Shown here in pieces: positions 30,743 through 39,252 of a DNA stretch of 64,000 nucleotides. The notes beneath the pieces were generated by a model. It had not been told where the DNA came from and did not search any database. It saw only the letters and a program-made list of their open reading frames with translations. Every line of letters begins with the position of its first letter. Positions within the stretch are counted from its first letter, which is position 1. Source of the stretch: Mycolicibacterium bacteremicum (lineage in GTDB: Bacteria; Actinomycetota; Actinomycetes; Mycobacteriales; Mycobacteriaceae); contig NZ_MVHJ01000012.1 in NCBI RefSeq assembly GCF_002086115.1, positions 62,001 to 126,000 on the forward strand, given 5' to 3'. The translations under genes were made by a program, and so were the position numbers.

Positions 30743-32260
30743 TCAGGCGGCCGCGGCGTCGTCGGCCGGCGGCGGATCGGAGTGGGTGGCGACCTCGGTG
30801 TCGGCGGCGTCCTCGGTGTCATCGGCTCCGACCTCCGCGTCGGAGTCCGCTGACGCGTCGGTGCCGGGATCCCCGGTCGTGTCATCGTCGGTGCTCAGCT
30901 GCTCGTCACCCGCGGTCTCACCGGTCGTCTCGTCGGTGGTGTCTCCAGCTGTGGTGTCCCCGTCGAGGGTTTCCGTCGCCGGGCCACGGTGCGGGGTGCG
31001 CGACAACTCGAGCACCTCGGCGCCGGTGGGCCCGTGCATCAGGGCCGGCCGCTGCCGGGCTTGTGTCGACGGCGCCAGGCCCTCCGCCGGTTCCTCCGAG
31101 GTCGCGGTGATCTGCTGCGGCGAGCTCGCTGCCGGTGTCGCTGCCGGCGCGGGTGCGGGCTTCCTGCCGAACGCGGCCTGCACGCCCTTGTCGATCGCCG
31201 CGATCACATCCTTGGCGAAGGTGACCGGATCCACCCGGGGGATGAGCCGAAACGGCGCGGGCGCACCGTAACTCAGCGACCGGTTGTACCCGGTGTCGAT
31301 GAGCACCCGCAACAGCGGGGACACCAGCGCGACGATCGGATTGATCAGGAACTCGGTGTGGCTGAAGGAGGCGAACTCCAGGAACGGGCGCACGATCGGC
31401 AGGGTCCGGGTGGGGATGGTGACGTAGCGGGTGTCACCGTGTTCCTGCCAGTTGTCCTGGTCGGCGAGCTCGGCAGCCAGTTCGGCCGGGGTGTAGTCGT
31501 CGGGCAGTTCGCCGACATCGCTTTTGGCGTTGGGTGCCAGGTAGGTGCCGTGCACGTACCAGAAGCCGGCGATCGCATTGAGCACCGCCAGCGCATTGAC
31601 CGGGTACAGCGGAAAGTCGGCCACCCCGTCGTATTCGAAGGCGATATCGGTGGCACAGATGTGATCGCAGGTGTCCGTCGGTGCCGGCAGTCCGAAGGTC
31701 GCGTCCAGGATCGGCACGTGTCCCAGAAACGCCAGGCGTTCGAACAGCCCGCCGTTGGGACGGTTGGAGTTTCCGATCATGACGAAGCTCAGATAGGTCT
31801 GATCCTTCGGGAGGCCCGCCAGGTTGCGCTTCTCCCGGCTGACGATGTTGCCGCCCTGGGAGTAGCCCATCAGGATCACCGGCGTGTTCGGCGGATTCTG
31901 TGCCAGCGTGTCGACCAGCGCTCCGTTGAGGGCGGCCAGTCCCTTCCCGGTGGAGACATCCCACTTGTCGCCGGTCAGCCCGCCCCAACCCGGCAGCGGG
32001 ATCGGCCAGAACTGCGCCGGGTAGTCGATTCCCTGCAGCGCGCAGTCGTTCTGGGCGGTGCAGGCCGGATTGAACGGCGAGATGTAGTAATCCCTGGCGT
32101 TTTCCAGGTACTTGCCGACGATGTTGGCATTCGGTGTCCCGGTGCCCGGGACGATGAGGGCGGTGGCGGCCAGTGCGGCGCTCAGCGACAGGGTCGAGGC
32201 GAGCGAGACCAAGATCGCGAGCACAACCGACAGCGCCGTGGTGACGAGCCGTCTGAGCAT
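30743..32260 (-). CDS. Secreted PE-PPE domain alpha/beta hydrolase with acidic tail
   Basis: Protein of 505 residues. A signal-anchor-like helix (about 5-33, ending ALAATALIVPGTG) leads into a PE-PPE-type serine hydrolase domain with the nucleophile in ILMGYSQGGNIVS and paired cysteines (PACTAQNDCALQ, DTCDHICATDI) that fit an exported protein. The last 110 residues are low complexity, rich in Thr, Asp, Gly and Ala (TTAGDTTDETTGET). Substrates of this family include short acyl esters and lipids. GGAGGG precedes the ATG. It is not in the tuberculosis gene order here. Confidence 0.85.
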   Translation of the reverse strand: MLRRLVTTALSVVLAILVSLASTLSLSAALAATALIVPGTGTPNANIVGKYLENARDYYISPFNPACTAQNDCALQGIDYPAQFWPIPLPGWGGLTGDKWDVSTGKGLAALNGALVDTLAQNPPNTPVILMGYSQGGNIVSREKRNLAGLPKDQTYLSFVMIGNSNRPNGGLFERLAFLGHVPILDATFGLPAPTDTCDHICATDIAFEYDGVADFPLYPVNALAVLNAIAGFWYVHGTYLAPNAKSDVGELPDDYTPAELAAELADQDNWQEHGDTRYVTIPTRTLPIVRPFLEFASFSHTEFLINPIVALVSPLLRVLIDTGYNRSLSYGAPAPFRLIPRVDPVTFAKDVIAAIDKGVQAAFGRKPAPAPAATPAASSPQQITATSEEPAEGLAPSTQARQRPALMHGPTGAEVLELSRTPHRGPATETLDGDTTAGDTTDETTGETAGDEQLSTDDDTTGDPGTDASADSDAEVGADDTEDAADTEVATHSDPPPADDAAAA

Positions 32261-32350
32261 CAGCTCACCCTCCAGTCGGCGAATGCGGTCGCGTTTATCG
32301 GATCGTTGCACTCGAGCCGGTCGACGGGGGCGTAACCCGTATATTGAAAG

Positions 32351-32365
32351 TAGAATCTCATTCTA
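32351..32365. promoter_or_regulatory. Palindrome before the thiolase operon
   Basis: TAGAAT-CTC-ATTCTA is a perfect 6-base inverted repeat with a 3-base spacer, 39 bases before the thiolase-like gene and 90 bases before the divergent hydrolase gene. The surrounding stretch is AT-rich. It is a good candidate operator for the TetR protein encoded as the last gene of the operon. Confidence 0.6.
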
Positions 32366-32403
32366 ATATCGTGATGCCGACACCACGTCGGAGGGAGTGG
32401 CGC

Positions 32404-33609
32404 ATGGGCTTGCGTGGCGAGGCGGCGATCGTCGGGTATCACGAGCTACCCGCGACGCGGAAGCCGACCGGTACGCCGGAGTTCATCATCGAGCAGTGGG
32501 CCCGGCTGGCCGCGGCCGCCGTCGCCGACGCGGGCCTGACCGTCGACCAGGTCGACGGGCTCATCACCTGCGGGGTGGCCGAATCGCAGCTGTTCGTGCC
32601 GTCGACCGTCGTCGAGTACCTGGGCCTGAACGTGAACTTCGCCGAGCTGGTCGACCTCGGGGGCGCCTCGGGGGCGGCGATGGTGTGGCGCGCCGCCGCC
32701 GCGATCGAACTCGGGATCTGCCGGGCCGTGCTGTGCGCCATCCCGGCCAACTACCTCACCCCGATGTCCGCCCAGCGGCCCTATGATCCCGGTGACGCGC
32801 TGTACTACGGCGCCTCCAGCTTCCGCTTCGGCTCCCCGCAGGCCGAGTTCGAGATCCCCTACGGTTACCTCGGCCAGAACGGGCCGTATGCCCAGGTGGC
32901 CCAGATGTACTCCGCCGCATACGGATACGACGAGACCGCGATGGCCAAGATCGTCGTCGACCAACGGGTCAACGCCAATCACACCCCCGGCGCGGTCTTC
33001 CGGGACAAACCGCTGACCATCGCCGACGTCCTGAACAGCCCCATCATCGCCTCGCCACTGCACATGCTGGAGATCGTTATGCCGTGCATGGGCGGATCGG
33101 CGGTGCTCATCACCGACGCCGACCTCGCCCGCACAAGCCGCAACCGTCCGGTCTGGGTCAAGGGCTTCGGTGAACGGGTGCCCTACAAATCCCCGGTCTA
33201 CGCCGCCGACCCGTTGCAGACCCCGATGATCGAGGTCGCCGGCTCGGCATTCGGCATGGCCGGCCTCACCCCGGCCGAGATGGACATGGTCTCCATCTAC
33301 GACTGCTACACCATCACCGCACTGCTGACCCTGGAGGACGCCGGATTCTGCGAGAAGGGCAAGGGCATGCAGTTCGTCACCGATCATGACCTGACCTTCC
33401 GCGGCGACTTCCCGATGAACACCGCGGGCGGGCAGCTCGGTTACGGTCAGCCCGGTAACGCCGGTGGGCTGCATCATGTCTGCGACGCGACCCGGCAGCT
33501 GATGGGCCGCGCCGGGGCCACCCAGATCGCCGACTGCAACCGGGCCTTCGTCTCCGGCAACGGTGGTGTGCTCAGTGAGCAAGAGGCACTCGTCCTGGAG
33601 GGGGATTGA
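32404..33609 (+). CDS. Thiolase-like lipid-transfer protein (Ltp/SCP2 type), no nucleophilic Cys
   Basis: Protein of 401 residues with the SCP2-thiolase fold. Where thiolases carry the nucleophilic Cys before SG, it reads LVDLGGASGAAMVW, so that Cys is absent. SIYDCYT and NTAGGQLGYGQPGN match regions used by Ltp2-type steroid side-chain aldolases, which also lack the thiolase Cys and work with a DUF35 partner. The C-terminal CxGGG-type motif is replaced by VSGNGGVLS. A retro-aldolase role is inferred, not shown. GGAGGG precedes ATG 32404. The stop overlaps the DUF35 start. Confidence 0.82.
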   Translation: MGLRGEAAIVGYHELPATRKPTGTPEFIIEQWARLAAAAVADAGLTVDQVDGLITCGVAESQLFVPSTVVEYLGLNVNFAELVDLGGASGAAMVWRAAAAIELGICRAVLCAIPANYLTPMSAQRPYDPGDALYYGASSFRFGSPQAEFEIPYGYLGQNGPYAQVAQMYSAAYGYDETAMAKIVVDQRVNANHTPGAVFRDKPLTIADVLNSPIIASPLHMLEIVMPCMGGSAVLITDADLARTSRNRPVWVKGFGERVPYKSPVYAADPLQTPMIEVAGSAFGMAGLTPAEMDMVSIYDCYTITALLTLEDAGFCEKGKGMQFVTDHDLTFRGDFPMNTAGGQLGYGQPGNAGGLHHVCDATRQLMGRAGATQIADCNRAFVSGNGGVLSEQEALVLEGD

Positions 33610-34028
33610 CCGTGACCGACGCCCTGGCACGCCCGTTGCCGTTGCCCACACCCACCTCGGCACCGTTCTGGGACGGCCTGCGCCGCCGCGAGGTGTGGGT
33701 CCAGTACTCGCCATCGCTGGACGCCCACGTGTTCTACCCGCGCGTACTCGCACCGGGCACCCTGACCGACGACCTGCAGTGGCGCCAGATCTCCGGTGCG
33801 GCAACGCTGGTCAGCTTCGCCGTCGCGCAGCGACCGGTGGCCCCGCAGTTCGCCGATGCCGTACCGCATCTGCTCGGCGTCGTGCAGTGGACCGAGGGGC
33901 CGCGGTTGGCCACCGAGATCGTCGGCGTGGACCCCGCGCGGTTGCGGATCGGGATGGCGATGGCGCCGGTGTTCACCGAACCCGAGGGTGCCGACATCAC
34001 ACTGCTGCACTACACCGCCGCCGAGTAG
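33606..34028 (+). CDS. DUF35 OB-fold protein lacking zinc-ribbon cysteines
   Basis: Protein of 140 residues of the DUF35 type (rubredoxin-like zinc ribbon plus OB fold), normally an obligate partner of thiolase-like proteins. The OB part (WRQISGAATLVSFAVAQRP ... LATEIVGV) is clear. In the ribbon, where C-x2-C pairs are expected, it reads YSPSLDAHVFYPR, with no cysteine anywhere in the protein. The start is TTG 33606 (overlapping the thiolase stop, TTGA) or GTG 33612. Tight coupling to the thiolase-like gene supports a complex of the two products. Confidence 0.78.
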   Translation: MTVTDALARPLPLPTPTSAPFWDGLRRREVWVQYSPSLDAHVFYPRVLAPGTLTDDLQWRQISGAATLVSFAVAQRPVAPQFADAVPHLLGVVQWTEGPRLATEIVGVDPARLRIGMAMAPVFTEPEGADITLLHYTAAE

Positions 34029-34039
34029 GGGACCCCGAG

Positions 34040-36265
34040 ATGGCACTGGCGCTCACCGACGAACAGACCCAACTCACCGAGGCGATGGCCGGTTTCGCCC
34101 GCCGCCACGGTGGACTGGAGCTGACCCGCTCGCAGTTCGACGCACTCGCCGGGGGGACCCTGCCGGCGTTCTGGCCGACCCTGGTCGCCCAGGGTCTGCA
34201 CGCGGTGCATCTGCCCGAGGCGGCCGGCGGGCAGGGCGGCGGATTCGCCGACGCGGCCTGTGTCATCGACGCCGCCGGCTATGGCCTGGTGCCCGGTCCG
34301 CTGCTACCCACCGTCATCGCCGGAGCCGTGCTGGCCGATGTGCCCGATCAGCCCGCCGCGCGCGCTCTGCAGCGGGCCACCGCGGCCGGCGCACCCGCGG
34401 CGGTGCTGCTGCCCACCGACGGCACCCTGCGTGCCGTTCCCGACGGGGACGGCTGGCGCCTCGACGGCTCGGCCGGCCCGCAGCTGGGCGTCGCCGCCGC
34501 CGAGCACCTCATCGTGGCCGCCGACACCGATGCCGGCCAACAGGTCTGGTGCGTCGTGCACCGCGGCGCGCCCGGGGTGGCCGTGCATGCCGCGGCTCCC
34601 ACCGACCTGACCCGCGACGTCGGCACCCTGACCTGTACGGGAGCGCACGCACCCGCCGACACGGTACTGACCGGGATCGATCCGGTGCGTGCGCGGTGTC
34701 ATGCGATCGGCCTGATGGCCGCCGAGGCCGCGGGTATCGCGCGCTGGTGCGTGGACAACGTCGTGGCCTATCTCAAGGTGCGCGAACAGTTCGGCCGGCC
34801 CATCGGGTCGTTCCAGGCGTTGCAACACAAGGCCGCCCTGCTGTTCATCGACAGTGAACTGGCCGCGGCCGCGGCCTGGGATGCCGTCCGCGGTGCCGAG
34901 CAGGCGGTCGGGCAACACCACATCGCCGCGGCCGGCGCCGCCATCACCGCCATCGGCAGGCTGCCGGAATTGGTGGTCGACGCGCTGACGATGTTCGGGG
35001 CCATCGGCTACACCTGGGAGCACGACCTGCACCTGTACTGGAAGCGGTCCATCAGCCTGGCCGCGGCCGCGGGCACCAGCGCCGGGTGGGCGCAGACACT
35101 CGGCGACCCGGACTGGCCGGCAAGGGATTTCGCGATCGAGCTGGCCGACGTGGAAGCCGACTTCCGGGCCGGGGTGGCCACCCAGCTCGATGTTGCGGCC
35201 GCGCTGACGAACGAGGCCCCCGGCCGGCAGAACCCCGATTATGACGAATACTGGACCGGCCCGCAGCGCACCGCGCTGGCCGACGCCGGACTGGTCGCCC
35301 CGTACCTGCCGGCCCCGTGGGGTCTGGATGCCAGCCCGGCCCAGCAGCTCATCATCGACGAGGAGTTCGATCGGCGGCCGACACTGGTGCGACCGTCGCT
35401 GGGCATCGCGCAGTGGATCCTGCCCACGGTGCTCGCCGCGGGCACCGATGCCCAGCGCGACCGGTTCGCCGTGCCGACGCTGCGCGGTGAGATCGGTTGG
35501 TGCCAGCTGTTCTCCGAGCCGGGCGCCGGCTCGGATCTGGCGGCGCTGGCCACCAGGGCGACCAAGGTCGACGGCGGCTGGCGGGTCAACGGGCAGAAGG
35601 TGTGGACGTCCTCGGCCCAGCGTGCGGACTGGGGTGCGTTGCTCGCCAGAACGGACCCGAACGCTCCACGACATAAAGGCATCGGCTACTTCCTGGTCGA
35701 CATGACCACACCCGGCATCACCGTGCGGCCGTTGCGCACCGCCAGCGGTGACGAACACTTCAACGAGGTGTTCTTCGATGATGTGTTCGTGCCCGACGAC
35801 ATGCTGGTGGGGGAGCCCACCGCCGGGTGGTCGCATGCGTTGGCGACGATGGCCAACGAACGGGTGGCCATCGGCGCGTACGTCAAGCTGGACAAGGAAG
35901 GTGAACTGCGCACCCTGGCCCGACGTGCCGGGCCGGGGGACACCGCGGTGCGCCACGCGCTCGGCCGGGTGCGGGCCGCCAGCAACGCCATCGGTGCGCT
36001 GGCGGTCCGGGACACGCTGCGCCGGCTCGCCGGGCACGGTCCGGGACCGGCGTCCAGCGTCGGCAAGGTGGGCACCGCGCTGCTGGTGCGCCGGGTGACC
36101 GCCGATGCGTTGGCGTTCAGCGGGCGCGCGGCGATGGTGGGCGGGGCCGACCAGCCTGCGGTGGCCGACAGCCTAATGATGCCCGCCGAGGTGATCGGCG
36201 GCGGCACCATCGAGATCCAGCTCAACATCATCGCCACCATGATCCTCGGGCTGCCGCGCGCATGA
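34040..36265 (+). CDS. Fused double acyl-CoA dehydrogenase (FadE34-like layout)
   Basis: Protein of 741 residues made of two acyl-CoA dehydrogenase modules. The N-terminal half (about 1-355) keeps the C-terminal-domain motif REQFGRPIGSFQALQHKAA but has a shortened FAD region. The C-terminal half (about 385-741) has the FAD/substrate region LFSEPGAGSDL, WTSSAQRADWG and the final GGGTIEIQLNIIA. Steroid-degrading mycobacteria use alpha2beta2 FadE enzymes, and FadE34 is a known single-chain fusion, so a bulky CoA-thioester substrate is likely. There is a gap of 11 bases after the DUF35 gene, and the stop overlaps tetR (ATGA). Confidence 0.85.
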   Translation: MALALTDEQTQLTEAMAGFARRHGGLELTRSQFDALAGGTLPAFWPTLVAQGLHAVHLPEAAGGQGGGFADAACVIDAAGYGLVPGPLLPTVIAGAVLADVPDQPAARALQRATAAGAPAAVLLPTDGTLRAVPDGDGWRLDGSAGPQLGVAAAEHLIVAADTDAGQQVWCVVHRGAPGVAVHAAAPTDLTRDVGTLTCTGAHAPADTVLTGIDPVRARCHAIGLMAAEAAGIARWCVDNVVAYLKVREQFGRPIGSFQALQHKAALLFIDSELAAAAAWDAVRGAEQAVGQHHIAAAGAAITAIGRLPELVVDALTMFGAIGYTWEHDLHLYWKRSISLAAAAGTSAGWAQTLGDPDWPARDFAIELADVEADFRAGVATQLDVAAALTNEAPGRQNPDYDEYWTGPQRTALADAGLVAPYLPAPWGLDASPAQQLIIDEEFDRRPTLVRPSLGIAQWILPTVLAAGTDAQRDRFAVPTLRGEIGWCQLFSEPGAGSDLAALATRATKVDGGWRVNGQKVWTSSAQRADWGALLARTDPNAPRHKGIGYFLVDMTTPGITVRPLRTASGDEHFNEVFFDDVFVPDDMLVGEPTAGWSHALATMANERVAIGAYVKLDKEGELRTLARRAGPGDTAVRHALGRVRAASNAIGALAVRDTLRRLAGHGPGPASSVGKVGTALLVRRVTADALAFSGRAAMVGGADQPAVADSLMMPAEVIGGGTIEIQLNIIATMILGLPRA

Positions 36266-36846
36266 CCGAGACGCTGCCCGGCTACAAGCAGGCGCGTCGC
36301 GACCAGATCGTCGGTGCGGCACTGGATCTGCTCAAATCCGGAGACTACGAGCAGATCCAGATGCGTGATGTCGCCGAGGCCGCCCATGTCGCGCTGGGCA
36401 CGCTGTACCGGTATTTCACCTCCAAGGAGCACGTCTACGCCGCGGTGCTGATGGAGTGGGCGCAACCGGTGTTCGACGAGGCCACCGCCGATGCCCCGCC
36501 GACCGCCGCGCAGGTCCGCGAGAAGATGCGCGGCATCATCGCCAGCTTCGAACGTCGTCCCGCCTTCTTCAAGGTGTGCATGCTGCTGCAGAACACCTCC
36601 GATGCCAATGCCCGGGCCTGCATGGACCGGTTCGCCGCCGTCGCCCAGCAGACGCTGGCCGCCGATTTCGCCGCGCTGGGCGAGCAGGAGTCCGCCGATA
36701 CCGCGATCATGGCCTGGGGCATCATCTCGACGATGCTGTCCGGGTCGATCCTGCGGGACCTACCGATGGCCGACAGCTACCGGGTGGTGGATGCGTTCGT
36801 CGATCTGATCGCGCCGCGGCTGCCGACGGGAGAAGGCAAGGGCTAG
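36262..36846 (+). CDS. TetR family regulator of the thiolase/FadE operon
   Basis: Regulator of 194 residues. The HTH includes YEQIQMRDVAEAAHVALGTLYRYFTSKEHVY (about residues 30-60), a recognition helix very like that of KstR-type lipid regulators. As the last gene of a translationally coupled operon it probably represses its own operon, with an acyl-CoA as ligand, at a palindrome such as 32351-32365. Ends with a four-base overlap against the convergent oxidoreductase gene. Confidence 0.85.
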   Translation: MTETLPGYKQARRDQIVGAALDLLKSGDYEQIQMRDVAEAAHVALGTLYRYFTSKEHVYAAVLMEWAQPVFDEATADAPPTAAQVREKMRGIIASFERRPAFFKVCMLLQNTSDANARACMDRFAAVAQQTLAADFAALGEQESADTAIMAWGIISTMLSGSILRDLPMADSYRVVDAFVDLIAPRLPTGEGKG

Positions 36847-39155
36847 TGGATCACCGGCGGTTCGTGTGCGCGCACCGGCGGGACGGAGCCTGGATCCGCC
36901 CCGTCGCTGCGCTCGCCCCAGACGAACCGTTCCACCTGCACCAGCACGTGCGCACCGGTGCAGCCACGCGCCAGCGACGAGGTGCCGACATCCTCGGTGA
37001 GCACATTCGGGTTCCCGTGCACGCACAGCGAATCGGGGTCGGCCGGATCCAGCGGGTCATACCAGGCGCCGGTGGACAGTTGCACGACCCGAGGGCGCAC
37101 CCCGGTATCGGTGACGACCCCGGCCAGGCAGGCGCCGCGATCGTTGAACACCCGCGCGACATCGCCGTCGGACAGTCCGCGCTCGGATGCATCCTGCGGA
37201 TGCATCCGGATGGGTTCGCGGCCGGCCACCTTGGATTTCTGGCTGACCGCCCCGGTGTCGAGCTGACTGTGCAGCCGGCTGGTCGGCTGGTTGGCCAGCA
37301 GGTGCAGGGGATAGTCGGCCGCGCGCCGGCCACCGAGCCATTCGGTGGGCTCGAACCACGCCGGGTGGCCTGCGCAGTCGGCGTAACCGAACCCGTCGAT
37401 ATCGGCGGAGAAGATCTCGATGCGCCCGCTCGGGGTGTGCAGGGCGTGGGTGTGCGGATCGGCCCGGAAATCGGCCAGCAGTGTCAGGCCGGGCTCGGTG
37501 GGCAACCGCAGCTGCCCGTCGGCCCAGAACCGGTCGAAGTCCGGGACGGCGAAATCCAGTTCGGCCGACCATGTCTGGTACAGATGCACCAACCATTCCC
37601 GGGCGCTACGTCCCTCGGTGAATTGTTCACCCACCCCGAGGCGATCGGCAAGATCGGCGAAGGTTGTGTAATCGTCGCGGGATTGGGCGTAGGGCGCGGC
37701 GAGTGCGGGCATCGCGACGAGTAACGGATCGTTCTTGGAGCCCGAATAGTCGTCGCGCTCGTAGGCGGTGGTCGAGGGCACCACGATGTCGGCGTGCTTG
37801 GCCATCGCCGTCCAGTACGGATCGTGCACCACGATGGTGTCCGGCCTCGCCAGCGCGCGCCGCAGTCGCGGGATGTTCTGGTGGTGGTGGAAGGGATTGC
37901 CGCCGGCCCAGTACACCAGTCGGATGTCGGGGTAGGTCAGCCGTGATCCGTTGTAGTCGAAGGGTTCCCCCGGGTGCAGCAGCATATCGCTGACCGCCGC
38001 GACCGGGATGAACGTGCGCACCGGATTGGCCCCCTGCGGTAGCACCGGCAGGCGGTGTCGCAGCGGCGCCAGGCCGGGTTCGTTCATCGATCCGTAGCCG
38101 TGGCCGAATCCGCCTCCGGGAACGCCGATCTGGCCCAGCATGGCGGCCAGCGTCAGGCCCATCCAGGGGGCCTGCTCACCGTGCCGGATGCGCTGCAGCG
38201 ACCAGCTGACCGTGACCAGGGTGCGCCCGGCGGCCATCCGACGGGCCAACGCCGTGATGTCCCGGGCCGCCAGCCCACTGATGCCGGCCGCCCACTGCGC
38301 GGACTTGGGCACGCCGTCATCGGTGCCCAACAGGTAGCGCTCGAACTGCGGATAGCCGATGCAGTACTCGTCGAGAAAGGCCCGGTCGGCCAGCCCCTCG
38401 GTGGCCAGCACGTGCGCGAGACCCAGCATGATGGCGACGTCGGTGCCCGGCACCGGTGCATGCCACTGGTATTCACCCTCGACGTCCTCGCGCAGTGGTG
38501 AGAACGACACGATCTGCCCGCCGCGGTCGCGCAGCGCGCGCAGCGCCGCCCGGGCCGGATGTGCCGTGGTACCACCGTGATTGATGCCGGTGTTCTTCAG
38601 CGCCAGGCCGCCGAAGGCCACCAGCAGGTCGGTGTGCTCGACGATGACGTCCCACGCGGTGGACCGCTTGAACAGATCGTCGTGGGTGCCGACCACCCGC
38701 GGCATGATGACGCCGGTGGCGCCCAGACTGTAGGAGTGCCGGGACGAGGTGTATCCGCCGAGCAGTTTGAGGAAGCGGTGCACCTGGCTCTGGGCGTGGT
38801 GGAAGCGTCCGGCGCTGGCCCAGCCGTAGGAGCCGCCGTAGATGGCCTCGTTGCCGTGGGTGTCGATGACGCGGCGCAGTTCGGCGGCAAGCAGTTCGGT
38901 CAACTCGGGCCAGCTGACCGCGACGAACTCGTCGGCGCCGCGCCGGTCGCTGGGGCCGGGTCCGTCGCGTAACCAGCCCGCGCGCACCGCGGGACCGGCG
39001 ATGCGCGCCCGGTGGCGCAAGGAGCCCGGCAGATTGCCCAGCAGCGGGGAGGGATCGGCGTCGCCGGCCGCAGGGGTCACCGTGGCGATGTTGCCGTCGG
39101 CCACCTCGGCGGTGAAGGCACCCCAGTGGGCCAGGCTGCTGCGGGACACAGACAC
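36843..39155 (-). CDS. Molybdopterin-dependent oxidoreductase (BisC/TorA-like)
   Basis: Bis-MGD enzyme of 770 residues. No N-terminal Cys motif for a 4Fe-4S cluster and no Tat signal are seen, so it resembles cytosolic BisC-type sulfoxide or N-oxide reductases. The segment SSRHSYSLGA carries the expected Ser ligand to Mo. YWAGGNPFHHHQN, VVPSTTAYERDDYSG and the C-terminal MGD-binding beta-barrel region (LLANQPTSRLHSQLD) are intact. GTG start with TAGGAT ending six bases upstream, so probably leaderless. It diverges from fadE20. Confidence 0.88.
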   Translation of the reverse strand: MSVSRSSLAHWGAFTAEVADGNIATVTPAAGDADPSPLLGNLPGSLRHRARIAGPAVRAGWLRDGPGPSDRRGADEFVAVSWPELTELLAAELRRVIDTHGNEAIYGGSYGWASAGRFHHAQSQVHRFLKLLGGYTSSRHSYSLGATGVIMPRVVGTHDDLFKRSTAWDVIVEHTDLLVAFGGLALKNTGINHGGTTAHPARAALRALRDRGGQIVSFSPLREDVEGEYQWHAPVPGTDVAIMLGLAHVLATEGLADRAFLDEYCIGYPQFERYLLGTDDGVPKSAQWAAGISGLAARDITALARRMAAGRTLVTVSWSLQRIRHGEQAPWMGLTLAAMLGQIGVPGGGFGHGYGSMNEPGLAPLRHRLPVLPQGANPVRTFIPVAAVSDMLLHPGEPFDYNGSRLTYPDIRLVYWAGGNPFHHHQNIPRLRRALARPDTIVVHDPYWTAMAKHADIVVPSTTAYERDDYSGSKNDPLLVAMPALAAPYAQSRDDYTTFADLADRLGVGEQFTEGRSAREWLVHLYQTWSAELDFAVPDFDRFWADGQLRLPTEPGLTLLADFRADPHTHALHTPSGRIEIFSADIDGFGYADCAGHPAWFEPTEWLGGRRAADYPLHLLANQPTSRLHSQLDTGAVSQKSKVAGREPIRMHPQDASERGLSDGDVARVFNDRGACLAGVVTDTGVRPRVVQLSTGAWYDPLDPADPDSLCVHGNPNVLTEDVGTSSLARGCTGAHVLVQVERFVWGERSDGADPGSVPPVRAHEPPVIH

Positions 39156-39188
39156 CGGTCAATCCTAGGGTCGCCCACGCGGCGCTCG

Positions 39189-39206
39189 ACCAACCATCCG
39201 GTTGGT
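39189..39206. promoter_or_regulatory. Operator palindrome upstream of fadE20
   Basis: ACCAACC, spacer ATCC, then GGTTGGT: a perfect 7-base inverted repeat. It lies directly upstream of a TATGTT -10 candidate (39208-39213), so a repressor bound here would block fadE20. It resembles sites of TetR-type regulators of acyl-CoA metabolism. The regulator is not adjacent. Confidence 0.65.
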
Positions 39207-39252
39207 ATATGTTGGGCGCCACACACCGTTTACCCAGTACCGGAGGTCACAA

